Part shown: positions 1 through 6,936 of the stretch, piece after piece | Layout of the letters: every line of letters begins with the position of its first letter | How positions within the stretch are numbered: position 1 is the stretch's first letter | Assembly: GCF_041687175.1 (NCBI RefSeq) | Contig: NZ_JAWLCK010000068.1 | Coordinates: 1-14,957 of the forward strand | Origin: Lutispora sp041687175 | GTDB lineage: Bacteria > Bacillota > Clostridia > Lutisporales > Lutisporaceae | Direction of reading: 5' to 3' | DNA length: 14,957 nt | The notes under the pieces: model-generated | Database searches by the model: none | Seen by the model: the letters and a program-made list of their open reading frames with translations, nothing else | Told to the model about the DNA's origin: nothing | Program-made: the position numbers and the translations under genes

Positions 1-507
1 TACAGGAATATCTACCTCTTTGCATACCTCGGGCAGTATCTCCCTCATAGATCTGTCCGTACCCAGATGCCCTCCTGCTTCCTTACCTTCTACAACTACA
101 GCTGCAGCCCCCAGCTTTTGAGCCATTGCAGCAAGCTTCGCAGAAGACACTATGGGTATTATGGGAGTACCATATTCTTTTCCCCAGGAGAACATATCTC
201 TCGAGAAGCCTGCACCTGATATGAAAAGATCTATGCCCTCTGCCATAGCAGCTTTCACAAGATCAGAGAAGTTTCGCACTGCGAACAAAACATTGACTCC
301 TATAATTCCCTTTGTCATTGATCTTGCAAGCCTTATCTCATTGATTAATTCTTCTATGCTCATGCCAGTACCGGCAATGACACCTACACCCCCCTGATTT
401 GCTACCGCAGCAGCAAGAGGAGCAGTAGATATTTTTACTGCCATTCCACCTTGAATAATTGGTACAGGTATTGTAAATTTTCCAATTTTTAATTCTTTTA
501 AAATCAT
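1..507 (-). CDS. Nitronate monooxygenase / FabK-like FMN oxidoreductase, C-terminus beyond the window edge
   Basis: This reading frame runs from an ATG at 507 to the left edge (169 codons) without a stop. The start follows an AGGAGAG ribosome binding site. The protein opens with KIGKFTIPVPIIQGGMA, then GGVGVIAG, and later GKEAGGHLGTDR. These match the TIM-barrel flavin family that contains nitronate monooxygenases (2-nitropropane dioxygenases) and the FabK enoyl-ACP reductase; AGGHLG is the FMN-phosphate loop. The N-terminal KIG..PIIQGGM style and the GHLGTD continuation fit the nitronate monooxygenase branch better than classical FabK. However, a FapR-like operator in the leader points to a lipid-metabolism role. 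The enzyme should be cytoplasmic and FMN-dependent. The C-terminal part, which would help separate the two subfamilies, is outside the window. Family assignment is firm; the substrate is not. Confidence 0.88.
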   Translation of the reverse strand, partial: MILKELKIGKFTIPVPIIQGGMAVKISTAPLAAAVANQGGVGVIAGTGMSIEELINEIRLARSMTKGIIGVNVLFAVRNFSDLVKAAMAEGIDLFISGAGFSRDMFSWGKEYGTPIIPIVSSAKLAAMAQKLGAAAVVVEGKEAGGHLGTDRSMREILPEVCKEVDIPV

Positions 508-523
508 ATTTTCTCTCCTAACT

Positions 524-540
524 TTACTACCAGGTACTAA
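524..540 (-). promoter_or_regulatory. FapR-like operator
   Basis: Read on the minus strand, the 17-mer is TTAGTACCTGGTAGTAA, an imperfect palindrome in which 14 of 17 positions are symmetric. It closely resembles the operator I know for FapR, the malonyl-CoA-responsive repressor of fatty-acid synthesis genes in Bacillus and Staphylococcus. It lies between the predicted -10 element and the start codon of the nitronate monooxygenase/FabK-like gene, just downstream of the expected transcription start. That is a position suited to repression. The fapR gene itself is not in this window. Confidence 0.6.
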
Positions 541-551
541 ATGTTGATACT

Positions 552-580
552 ATTATAACATGATAATATTAATGTAACAA
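552..580 (-). promoter_or_regulatory. Sigma-A type promoter for the FMN oxidoreductase gene
   Basis: On the minus strand, TTGTTA (580-575) is followed after 17 bases by TATAAT (557-552). Transcription would begin near 545, which places the FapR-like operator at about +5 to +21. Confidence 0.6.
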
Positions 581-595
581 TTAATTTTTGAGGCA

Positions 596-624
596 TTGGC
601 ATATTTGGAATTAAATTATATAAT
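596..624 (+). promoter_or_regulatory. Sigma-A type promoter for the LysE-family exporter
   Basis: TTGGCA (596-601), a 17-base spacer and a perfect TATAAT (619-624). The expected start is near 631, leaving a leader of about 35 bases before the ATG at 666. This promoter is divergent from, and does not overlap, the promoter of the minus-strand oxidoreductase gene. Confidence 0.7.
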
Positions 625-665
625 TAGGATGATGCTGATTTGATAATTTAAAAACAGGGGGAATA

Positions 666-1289
666 ATGTTGCTGAAATTTTTACTTCAGGGTTTCATGTT
701 GGGAATTGCTTATGTAGCACCTATAGGTATGCAGAATTTATATGTGATAAATACTGCAATAAGCAAAAGCAGATTACGAGCATACCAGGTGGCACTGATC
801 ACGACCTTTTTTGATATCTCCTTGGCTTTAGCATGCTTTTTTGGTATGGGTGCCTTGATGGAGAGATCTGATATTCTTAAGTCCATAGTCCTCTGTATAG
901 GTTCTATAGCTGTTATATATATAGGAATTCAACTTATTAGAAGCAAGCCCAGTGCAAATAATAGTGTCGATGTAGATAAATCACTGACAGAGGTTGTCAT
1001 AGCCTGCTTCATGGTAACATGGATAAATCCTCAGGCATTGATAGATGGAACTTTACTTCTAGGTGGAATAAGAGCTTCATTGCCTTCTGATGCAGCAGGC
1101 TTTTTCATACTGGGAACATCCTTAGCTTCATTTTCCTGGTTTATAGGATTGACTACTGTAGTATCAATTTTCAAAAATAACTTTAGCCATAAGATAATTA
1201 AAGGAATAAACATAATATGTGGAAGCATCATAGTGTACTACGGATTAAAGATGGCATATAATTTTATTCAGCTCATTGTAAAACCGTAA
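666..1289 (+). CDS. LysE/ArgO-family amino-acid exporter
   Basis: A 207-residue hydrophobic protein of the size usual for the LysE family. It starts at an ATG after an AGGGGG ribosome binding site with short spacing (4 bases). The first membrane segment carries GFMLGIAYVAPIGMQN (residues 9-24), which matches the LysE/ArgO signature. A second family signature, WINPQALIDG (119-128), follows a hydrophilic loop around residues 95-107. About six membrane segments are apparent. Family members export basic or other amino acids, or related small molecules, by proton-coupled transport. The substrate cannot be read from the sequence. No LysG/ArgP-type regulator gene is adjacent. The last codons and the stop lie inside a perfect palindrome that probably ends transcription. 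Confidence 0.88.
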   Translation: MLLKFLLQGFMLGIAYVAPIGMQNLYVINTAISKSRLRAYQVALITTFFDISLALACFFGMGALMERSDILKSIVLCIGSIAVIYIGIQLIRSKPSANNSVDVDKSLTEVVIACFMVTWINPQALIDGTLLLGGIRASLPSDAAGFFILGTSLASFSWFIGLTTVVSIFKNNFSHKIIKGINIICGSIIVYYGLKMAYNFIQLIVKP

Positions 1290-1305
1290 CAATTGTTACG
1301 GTTTT
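1280..1305. terminator. 26-bp perfect palindrome: exporter terminator and possible regulator site
   Basis: The arms AAAACCGTAAC (1280-1290) and GTTACGGTTTT (1295-1305) flank AATT, so the whole 26 bases are a perfect palindrome. The exporter stop codon TAA (1287-1289) lies inside the left arm. As RNA this is an 11-bp stem with its U-run at the base of the right arm, consistent with an intrinsic terminator that could work in both directions. Its core GTAACAATTGTTAC also has the 14-bp two-fold geometry of Crp/Fnr-family sites. It is centred 29.5 bases upstream of the first base of the -10 of the metal operon. Confidence 0.65.
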
Positions 1306-1321
1306 AATCTAGTAAAGTGTA

Positions 1322-1327
1322 TATAAT
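1322..1327 (+). promoter_or_regulatory. -10 element of the metal-ATPase operon, no evident -35
   Basis: A perfect TATAAT sits 31 bases before the ATG of the HMA protein gene. At 16-18 bases upstream only GGTTTT, CGGTTT or ACGGTT is available, none of which resembles TTGACA. The place of a -35 element is taken by the palindrome at 1280-1305. This suggests a weak or activator-dependent promoter, but the activator is unknown. Confidence 0.5.
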
Positions 1328-1358
1328 AAAACCATAAAATATATGAGGAGGAATTAAC

Positions 1359-1574
1359 ATGGCAAATAAGACATTCCAATTGGAAACATTGACATGTCCT
1401 AGTTGTGCGGCAAAAATCGAAACGGTGTTGAAGAAGATGAAAGGCGTAAAGGAAGTGGAGGTTTTGTTTTCATCCAGCAGGACTAAGGTATCCTTCGATG
1501 AAGAAGTTACAAATCAGGATGAGATTAAGAAGACCATAGAAGATTTAGGCTATGATGTCTTAGGTGTGAAATAA
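1359..1574 (+). CDS. Free-standing HMA heavy-metal-binding protein
   Basis: A 71-residue protein with a single heavy-metal-associated (HMA) domain. The metal-binding loop is LTCPSCAAKIE, with cysteines at residues 13 and 16 in CxxC spacing. A conserved GVKEVEV strand follows, and the C-terminus LGYDV is typical of the ferredoxin-like HMA fold. It starts at ATG after GAGGAGG with 7-base spacing. It lies 10 bases upstream of a P-type ATPase that lacks any N-terminal HMA domain, so it most likely acts in trans as the detached metal-binding domain or chaperone of that pump. CxxC domains of this kind bind Cu(I), Zn(II) or Cd(II). The sequence alone does not choose the metal. Confidence 0.88.
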   Translation: MANKTFQLETLTCPSCAAKIETVLKKMKGVKEVEVLFSSSRTKVSFDEEVTNQDEIKKTIEDLGYDVLGVK

Positions 1575-1584
1575 AGGTGGCGCT

Positions 1585-3432
1585 ATGTTTAAGATAAGCA
1601 GAGGGCAAAGGGTAATAGTATCAGGGCTGCTGATTTTGCTGTCCTTTGCTTTCGGATATTCAAATCTCAATCCCATATTTAAGGATGCTTCAATGATTGC
1701 TGCTGCATTTATAGCAGGCTATCCTATAGCATTAAATGCTTTTAGAGCTATACGATTTCGTATTGTTGGCATCGATGCATTAGTTACTGTTGCAGTTATA
1801 GGAGCACTCATAATAGGAGAATACTGGGAGGCAGCAGCAGTTACTTTCCTGTTTATGTTTGGGGCCTATTTGGAAGGCAAAACATTGGAGAAAACAAGAT
1901 CAGCCATAAAGTCTCTTCTTGACCTGGCACCAAATACCGCCAGGGTCATAAGGGATGACAAGGAAATTGAGATTCCTGCTGAAGAAGTAATAAAAGATGA
2001 GATAGTAATTATAAAACCGGGAGAAAAGATACCTGTAGATGGAACAGTAGTGGAAGGCAACTCTTATGTTAACCAGTCTGCCATTACGGGAGAATCCATA
2101 CCTGTTAGCAAGGCCATAGATGATAATGTGTTCTCAGGAACCGTTATTGAATCCGGATATATTAAGGTAAGGGCTGACAGGGTTGGTGAAGATACTACAT
2201 TTTCCAGGATTCTTCAAATGGTTGAGGAAGCCCAGGATAAAAAGGCGAAGACTCAGAAGTTTCTTGAGGTTTTTTCAAAGTATTATACTCCCAGCATAAT
2301 AGTCTTAGCCGCTTTAGTATTCATAATTACAAGGGATGTTGAATTGGCTCTTACTCTATTGGTAATAGCATGTCCGGGAGCTTTGGTGATTTCCACACCT
2401 GTTTCCATAGTGGCAGGCATAGGCAATGGGGCAAGACATGGAGTCCTTATGAAAGGCGGAGAAGTAATTGAAAAACTTGGGACAGCTAAGGTATTGGCAT
2501 TTGATAAAACCGGTACTCTTACAGTAGGAAAGCCCAAGGTAACCAAAATTAAAGCTTTTCATGGAGAAGAAGAGGAATTATTGAAACTTACCGCCATTGC
2601 AGAAGGCTATTCGGAGCATCCTCTGGCCAGGGCAATACTGGAGGAAGCTGGTAAAAGATTTGAGAACCTGCCCAGCCCTGAGGATTCGGAGATAATAGCC
2701 GGACATGGACTGAAGGCGAAGGTAGAAGGAAGATACATCCTGGTAGGTAACCGAAAGCTGATGGTGGAAAACAATATAAATATTTCTAAGGAAGTTGAAG
2801 AATATATAAGCCAGGAAGAATCCTTAGGTCAGACTGTGGTGATAACGGCAGACATGGATAGGGTGTTAGGTGTAATATCTATAGCTGATGATATAAGAGA
2901 AGGGGCTATTGAACTGATTAAAAAGCTCAAGGCAAAGGGAATAAAGAGGATAGTTATGCTCACTGGTGATAATAAAAGAGCTGCAGCAGCCATTGCCAAT
3001 AAGCTTGGATTGGATGATTATTATGCCGAATTATTGCCGGAGGGCAAGGTAGAGATGCTGAAAAAGCTTCAAGAGAATTATGGAACTACAGCTATGGTGG
3101 GGGATGGAGTAAATGATGCGCCAGCCTTAGCCTCAGCAGACTTTGGAATTGCAATGGGTGGAGCGGGGTCTGATGTGGCAATGGAGACTGCGGATGTGGT
3201 GCTCATGTCGGCAGAGCTGAATAAGCTGTCCTATGCCATAGGGCTAAGTAGAGCCACAGTTATAAACATGAAGCAGAATATATATTTTGCAATAGCCATT
3301 GTTATGCTGTTAATAGCAGGAGTTTTGTTAAAGCTTGTATTTCTATCATCGGGCATGCTTATTCATGAATTGTCAGTGCTTTTAGTTATAATAAATGCAA
3401 TAAGGCTTTTGGGATATAACGGGAAAAGGTAG
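1585..3432 (+). CDS. Heavy-metal-translocating P1B-type ATPase with CPG motif
   Basis: A 615-residue integral membrane ATPase. Visible motifs in order are TGES (residues 168-171, actuator domain), CPG in ACPGALVISTP (263-265, transmembrane metal site), DKTGTLT (307-313, phosphorylated Asp307), SEHPLA (343-348, the HP motif of metal pumps), MLTGDN (458-463) and GDGVNDAPAL (506-515). The last membrane segment holds HELSVLLVIINAIRLL. Membrane helices begin almost at the N-terminus, so there is no attached metal-binding domain; that domain is the separate gene just upstream. The usual CPC of Cu and Zn/Cd pumps is replaced by CPG. The final helix has HEL rather than the HEG of SPC-type pumps. The transported ion is therefore unclear. 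Its role is probably metal efflux. It starts at ATG after AAAGGTGG. Confidence 0.93.
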   Translation: MFKISRGQRVIVSGLLILLSFAFGYSNLNPIFKDASMIAAAFIAGYPIALNAFRAIRFRIVGIDALVTVAVIGALIIGEYWEAAAVTFLFMFGAYLEGKTLEKTRSAIKSLLDLAPNTARVIRDDKEIEIPAEEVIKDEIVIIKPGEKIPVDGTVVEGNSYVNQSAITGESIPVSKAIDDNVFSGTVIESGYIKVRADRVGEDTTFSRILQMVEEAQDKKAKTQKFLEVFSKYYTPSIIVLAALVFIITRDVELALTLLVIACPGALVISTPVSIVAGIGNGARHGVLMKGGEVIEKLGTAKVLAFDKTGTLTVGKPKVTKIKAFHGEEEELLKLTAIAEGYSEHPLARAILEEAGKRFENLPSPEDSEIIAGHGLKAKVEGRYILVGNRKLMVENNINISKEVEEYISQEESLGQTVVITADMDRVLGVISIADDIREGAIELIKKLKAKGIKRIVMLTGDNKRAAAAIANKLGLDDYYAELLPEGKVEMLKKLQENYGTTAMVGDGVNDAPALASADFGIAMGGAGSDVAMETADVVLMSAELNKLSYAIGLSRATVINMKQNIYFAIAIVMLLIAGVLLKLVFLSSGMLIHELSVLLVIINAIRLLGYNGKR

Positions 3433-3449
3433 ACGCCTTTTCCTTTTTT
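3422..3449 (+). terminator. Intrinsic terminator of the metal-ATPase operon
   Basis: GGAAAAGG (3422-3429), loop TAGACG and CCTTTTCC (3436-3443) form a perfect 8-bp stem followed directly by six T. The ATPase stop codon is in the loop. Confidence 0.88.
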
Positions 3450-3490
3450 AGCTATTTTTTTAAAGGAAAATCCATTTCTGTGTAGAAGTA

Positions 3491-3496
3491 TATAAT
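3491..3496 (+). promoter_or_regulatory. Possible -10 element for methionine gamma-lyase
   Basis: A perfect TATAAT sits 32 bases upstream of the GTG start. No convincing -35 lies 16-18 bases upstream. Because a strong terminator precedes it, some promoter is expected in this short gap. Confidence 0.4.
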
Positions 3497-3527
3497 CTGA
3501 TAATAATTATTGAGGAGGTATGCTATA

Positions 3528-4727
3528 GTGAGCAAGCTGAACCTGAACCAAATGGGCTTTGCTACAAAAGCTATACATGGGGGACATACGGAAAATGCAG
3601 CAGGGGCATTGGCTACACCTATATATCAAACCTCAACCTTCGGATTTGAATCTGCAGAACAAGGAGGCAGAAGATTTGCATTAGAAGAAGGAGGATACAT
3701 ATATACCAGACTGGGAAATCCAAACAGCACGGAATTTGAAGAGAAAGTTGCCTTGCTGGAGGGAGCAGAGGCAGCAATGTCTATGGGCTCAGGCATGGGA
3801 GCCATAACATCGGCTTTATGGACTGCACTGAAGGCAGGAGATCATGTAATAGCAGCAGAAACATTATATGGTTGCACCTTTGCATTTCTAAATCATGGTT
3901 TATCTAGATATGGAGTAGAGGTAACCTTTGTAAATACCAGGGATCCTGAAAATGTGAGAAAGGCTATGAAGCCCAATACCAAGGTGGTTTATCTGGAGTC
4001 GCCTGCCAACCCTACTATGGATATAGCAGACATTGAAGCCATAAGCAAAATCGCTCATGAAGTAGAAGGCTGCTTGGTATTTGTAGATAACACATACTGT
4101 ACACCATATGTTCAAAGACCCATCGAGCTTGGAGCCGATGTGGTGCTTCATTCAGCCACCAAGTATCTCAATGGCCATGGAGATGTGATAGCAGGAGTGG
4201 CAGCAGGCAAGAAGGAATTTATAGATCAGGTAAGATTATTCGGTGTCAAGGATATGACAGGTTCAGTACTAAGTCCCTTCGATGCATATCTCATTTGCCG
4301 CGGCATGAAGACTCTGGCAATAAGGATGGAGAAACATTGCCAAAATGCTATGCAAGTGGCAGAGTTCCTAGAACAACACCCTGCAGTTGATAAAATATAT
4401 TATCCAGGACTCAAGAGCTTCCCTCAATATGAATTAGCGAAAAAGCAGATGAGATTGCCAGGTGCCATGATAGCCTTTGAAGTAAAAGGCGGAGTAGAGG
4501 CGGGCAAGAAGCTGATGAACAATGTAAAGCTATGCACATTGGCAGTAAGCTTAGGAGATGCAGAGACATTGATACAGCATCCTGCTTCAATGACCCATTC
4601 ACCTTATACCCCTGAAGAAAGAGCAGCCAGCGGCATAAGCGACGGTCTTGTAAGGCTTTCTGTAGGCTTGGAGGATGCAGAAGATATAATTGCTGATTTA
4701 AAGGCAGTATTGGATACATTGAAATAA
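3528..4727 (+). CDS. megL: L-methionine gamma-lyase (PLP enzyme)
   Basis: A 399-residue Cys/Met-metabolism PLP enzyme. The chosen start is the GTG at 3528, nine bases after GAGGAGG (3512-3518); an upstream in-frame TTG at 3510 would put the ribosome binding site inside the gene. Length and start agree with known methionine gamma-lyases (about 398 residues). Key residues seen: YTRLGNP (Tyr59, Arg61, phosphate contacts to the neighbouring subunit), LYGCTFAF (Tyr114, Cys116), HSATKYLNGHGD (Lys212, PLP Schiff base) and KDMTGSVLSP (Lys241-Asp242). Cys116 in YGC and the KD pair are the marks that separate this enzyme from cystathionine lyases and synthases. It should split methionine into methanethiol, ammonia and 2-oxobutyrate in the cytoplasm, and may also act on homocysteine or cysteine. 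It has its own terminator, so it appears monocistronic. Confidence 0.93.
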   Translation: MSKLNLNQMGFATKAIHGGHTENAAGALATPIYQTSTFGFESAEQGGRRFALEEGGYIYTRLGNPNSTEFEEKVALLEGAEAAMSMGSGMGAITSALWTALKAGDHVIAAETLYGCTFAFLNHGLSRYGVEVTFVNTRDPENVRKAMKPNTKVVYLESPANPTMDIADIEAISKIAHEVEGCLVFVDNTYCTPYVQRPIELGADVVLHSATKYLNGHGDVIAGVAAGKKEFIDQVRLFGVKDMTGSVLSPFDAYLICRGMKTLAIRMEKHCQNAMQVAEFLEQHPAVDKIYYPGLKSFPQYELAKKQMRLPGAMIAFEVKGGVEAGKKLMNNVKLCTLAVSLGDAETLIQHPASMTHSPYTPEERAASGISDGLVRLSVGLEDAEDIIADLKAVLDTLK

Positions 4728-4730
4728 TAC

Positions 4731-4755
4731 GAAAGGCTTCCGGTGGAAGCCTTTC
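4731..4755. terminator. Shared terminator between convergent genes
   Basis: GAAAGGCTTCC (4731-4741) and GGAAGCCTTTC (4745-4755) form a perfect 11-bp stem with a 3-base GGT loop. The plus-strand T-run is interrupted (TCAATTCTTATTTCTTTT), and the minus-strand one is weaker still. It lies between the methionine gamma-lyase stop and the stop codon of the minus-strand lipoprotein gene, so it can serve both. Confidence 0.75.
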
Positions 4756-5454
4756 TCAATTCTTATTTCTTTTATCAATATCTTCGATTCTGAGGATAGT
4801 ATTATACTCTACCTTTTCACCGTTGTACTCGTCAAATAAAGCAAGCGCTTTTTTGCGTGACAAGCTGTATTCTTTTTCACCGCTGCCGTAACCCAGTATA
4901 TGAGTAGGTCTAACCTCAGATATTTTCCATTGGTCATTGTCTTTTCTGAATATATACCTTCTGTAATACATCACATTAAATTTTGGGTTATAATGCTCAT
5001 CCAGCTGCTTAACAAAAACACTCTTTGTACCTTGATCCTCATTGCTATAAACCTTTGATATTTCAATGTCACCTAAAGTTGATGTGTATTCAGGAGGTAT
5101 TTCATTACCTACCTGATTTTCATACTTCTCACGAATTTTTATTAGCGTCTCATCATCTATATTTGATATTTCATCTATATTTATGGGAGTAAGATTAAAG
5201 ATATTTTTTATTTTTACATATAACTCTTTTGAATCGTATTTGCTTATATAATCATAACCAGAGTAAAATAGCGGTTTTATATTCCCGGTGTAGTCATCAA
5301 AGGTTACTTGGAGTGTCTTTAACCAATATTCATTTTTTTCAAGCTCTATTACGCTTTTTATTATTTGCTCATCTTCGCTGGAAACTGTGCAACCAGGAGA
5401 AAAAATAAGAGATAGAAATATAACAAGAATCAAAGCAACAATTACCTTTTCCAC
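4756..5454 (-). CDS. Probable secreted lipoprotein of unknown function
   Basis: A 232-residue protein starting at GTG (5454), eight bases after AAAGGGG. The N-terminus is Met-Glu-Lys followed by a hydrophobic stretch (residues 4-18) and then FSPGC, with Cys22 as the candidate lipid-modified residue. The lipobox is imperfect because proline sits at -2, so plain signal-peptide export is the alternative. The mature part is charged and soluble. Near residues 163-182 it has an alternating aromatic/charged pattern, YYRRYIFRKDNDQWKISEV. This resembles the last strands of NTF2-like or SnoaL-like extracytoplasmic domains, but that is only a resemblance. I do not recognise the family. No functional link to its neighbours is visible; it is flanked by terminators on both sides. 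Confidence 0.75.
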   Translation of the reverse strand: MEKVIVALILVIFLSLIFSPGCTVSSEDEQIIKSVIELEKNEYWLKTLQVTFDDYTGNIKPLFYSGYDYISKYDSKELYVKIKNIFNLTPINIDEISNIDDETLIKIREKYENQVGNEIPPEYTSTLGDIEISKVYSNEDQGTKSVFVKQLDEHYNPKFNVMYYRRYIFRKDNDQWKISEVRPTHILGYGSGEKEYSLSRKKALALFDEYNGEKVEYNTILRIEDIDKRNKN

Positions 5455-5482
5455 TGCTCTAACCCCTTTTCTTAAAAACAGT

Positions 5483-5512
5483 TTTATAGCAACAAATGCT
5501 AAAATATCCCAA
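5483..5512 (-). promoter_or_regulatory. Possible promoter for the lipoprotein gene
   Basis: On the minus strand, TTGGGA (5512-5507), an 18-base spacer and TATAAA (5488-5483) lie 29 bases upstream of the GTG start. The match is moderate. A second TATAAT on the same strand at 5606-5601 has only a poor -35. Confidence 0.35.
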
Positions 5513-5689
5513 TTTTATTTTAAGATTATGGGTTATGATTGTAAAGGATAAAGGGAATAAATGTTAACAACATAACAAAGTATTTAAATTTGTGTATTGG
5601 ATTATAGATAGTTTTGGTCTATTGGAGCAAAACATAATATATCTCTTGCCTATTAAAAAATTATGAAAAAAGCAATGATAACATGCAGC

Positions 5690-5726
5690 AAAAGAGGATG
5701 CCGATGATTCATCAACATCCTCTTTT
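5690..5726 (-). terminator. Terminator of the branched-chain aminotransferase gene
   Basis: AAAAGAGGATG (5690-5700) pairs with CATCCTCTTTT (5716-5726). Within the loop, GATG and CATC pair again around ATT after a 2x2 internal bulge. On the minus strand the hairpin ends in TTTT and lies 20 bases past the aminotransferase stop. The symmetric T-runs would also allow it to work on the plus strand. Confidence 0.8.
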
Positions 5727-5745
5727 GTATTTATAGAAACTGTTT

Positions 5746-6771
5746 CTATTTTACCTCAACTATCCAGCCTTCTGGAGCTTTTATATCCCCAAACTGTATT
5801 CCCACTAGAGTCTCATAAAGCTTTTTGGTTACAGGGCCTACTTCTGTCTCACTGTAAAATACATGAAGCTTGCCCTTATATTCTATACCTCCTATAGGAG
5901 TTATTACTGCAGCTGTGCCGCAGGCACCTGCTTCTGCAAATTCATCCAGATTATCGATATATACATCTCTTTCTTCGACTTCCATTCCGAGATAATCCTT
6001 GGCTACCTGAAGCAGAGAATACTTAGTAATACTTGGAAGGATAGAAGGTGATTTTGGAGTAACAAACTTATTATCCTTAGTAATACCGAAAAAGTTTGCT
6101 GCTCCTACTTCTTCTATCTTTGTATGAGTTGCAGGGTCAAGGTAAATACAATCTGCAAAGCCTCTCTTAACAGCAAGTTCATGGGGAAGCATGCTTCCAG
6201 CATAGTTGCCTCCTACCTTTGCAGCACCGGTGCCATAGGGAGCTGCTCTGTCATAATCTGATACACAGAAGTTTACAGGTTTCATACCCCCTTTAAAATA
6301 TGGGCCTACCGGGGTACAAAATACTGAGAAAATATACTCTGATGCAGGTTTAACTCCTACATTATCTCCAACACCAATAAGGAAAGGTCTGAGATATAAG
6401 GTGGCACCACTTCCGTAAGGAGGTACATAGGCTTCATTAGCTTTTGCCACCTGGATACAAGCATCTATAAATCTTTCCACAGGAAACTCGGGCATCAAAA
6501 CTCTCCTACAACTGTCCTGCATCCTTATTGCATTCCTGTCAGGTCTGAAAAGCTGTATTTTGCCCTCTTTTGTTCTATATGCCTTAAGTCCTTCGAAACA
6601 TTGTTGACCATAATGGAGGGCAGTGGAGCCTTCACTTATGTGAAGCTTATTATCCTGGGTCAATGTACCCTCATCCCATTTTCCATCCTTCCAGTAGGAT
6701 ATATAGCGGTAGTCGGTTTTTATGTAGTTAAAACCGAGCTTACCCCAATCGATGTCGACGGTTTTTCCCAT
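5746..6771 (-). CDS. ilvE: Branched-chain amino-acid aminotransferase (class IV PLP)
   Basis: A 341-residue fold-type IV aminotransferase, of the longer form of the enzyme. It starts at ATG 6771 after AAAGGAG with 8-base spacing. Motifs seen: LHYGQQCFEGLKAYR (residues 52-66), LYLRPFLIG (125-133), GTGAAKVGGNYAGS (180-193, with Lys185 as the PLP lysine), EEVGAANFF (220-228) and CGTAAVITPIG (284-294). It interconverts leucine, isoleucine and valine with their 2-oxo acids using glutamate/2-oxoglutarate, in the cytoplasm. It stands alone rather than in an ilv or leu operon. With methionine gamma-lyase nearby it could aminate 2-oxobutyrate, but they are separate units on opposite strands, so that is speculation. 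Confidence 0.95.
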   Translation of the reverse strand: MGKTVDIDWGKLGFNYIKTDYRYISYWKDGKWDEGTLTQDNKLHISEGSTALHYGQQCFEGLKAYRTKEGKIQLFRPDRNAIRMQDSCRRVLMPEFPVERFIDACIQVAKANEAYVPPYGSGATLYLRPFLIGVGDNVGVKPASEYIFSVFCTPVGPYFKGGMKPVNFCVSDYDRAAPYGTGAAKVGGNYAGSMLPHELAVKRGFADCIYLDPATHTKIEEVGAANFFGITKDNKFVTPKSPSILPSITKYSLLQVAKDYLGMEVEERDVYIDNLDEFAEAGACGTAAVITPIGGIEYKGKLHVFYSETEVGPVTKKLYETLVGIQFGDIKAPEGWIVEVK

Positions 6772-6803
6772 TGCTCATACTCCTTTCATTTCTTTCTATT
6801 ACC

Positions 6804-6809
6804 ATTATA
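6804..6809 (-). promoter_or_regulatory. -10 element for the aminotransferase gene
   Basis: A perfect TATAAT on the minus strand, 32 bases upstream of the ATG. No good -35 is present at 16-18 bases upstream, so regulation by an activator is possible. Confidence 0.4.
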
Positions 6810-6878
6810 CAATATTAATTGAAAAATTTGTTGTAATATTTGGAATTATCAACAATAAGGAAAGCATCATCCAACAAA

Positions 6879-6907
6879 TGTACAAGTTTAAAAAGGTGGG
6901 ATATAAT
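6879..6907 (+). promoter_or_regulatory. Probable promoter for the adenine methyltransferase unit
   Basis: TGTACA (6879-6884, four of six matches to TTGACA), a 17-base spacer and a perfect TATAAT (6902-6907). The expected start is near 6914, giving a short leader of about 23 bases before the GTG at 6937. Confidence 0.5.
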
Positions 6908-6936
6908 ATAAATATATGGAAAAGGCAGGTGGTTAG

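Noticed and set aside
152..397. 81-codon open frame on the plus strand
   Set aside because: It is antisense to the nitronate monooxygenase/FabK-like gene, whose product has clear family motifs. It has no ribosome binding site and no recognisable product.
1285..1300. GTAAC-N4-GTTAC as a second site for the adjacent Crp/Fnr-type regulator
   Set aside because: The half-sites are in the opposite order to the GTTAC-N4-GTAAC operator at 13296-13311, so the same protein is unlikely to bind both. A different regulator or a plain terminator is more likely.
3510..3527. Upstream TTG start for methionine gamma-lyase
   Set aside because: This extension would translate the GAGGAGG ribosome binding site itself. 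The GTG at 3528 has ideal spacing and gives the family's usual length and residue numbering.
6812..6832. CodY-box-like sequence (AATTTTTCAATT) upstream of the aminotransferase gene
   Set aside because: At best about 10 of 15 positions match the CodY consensus, which is expected often in AT-rich DNA.
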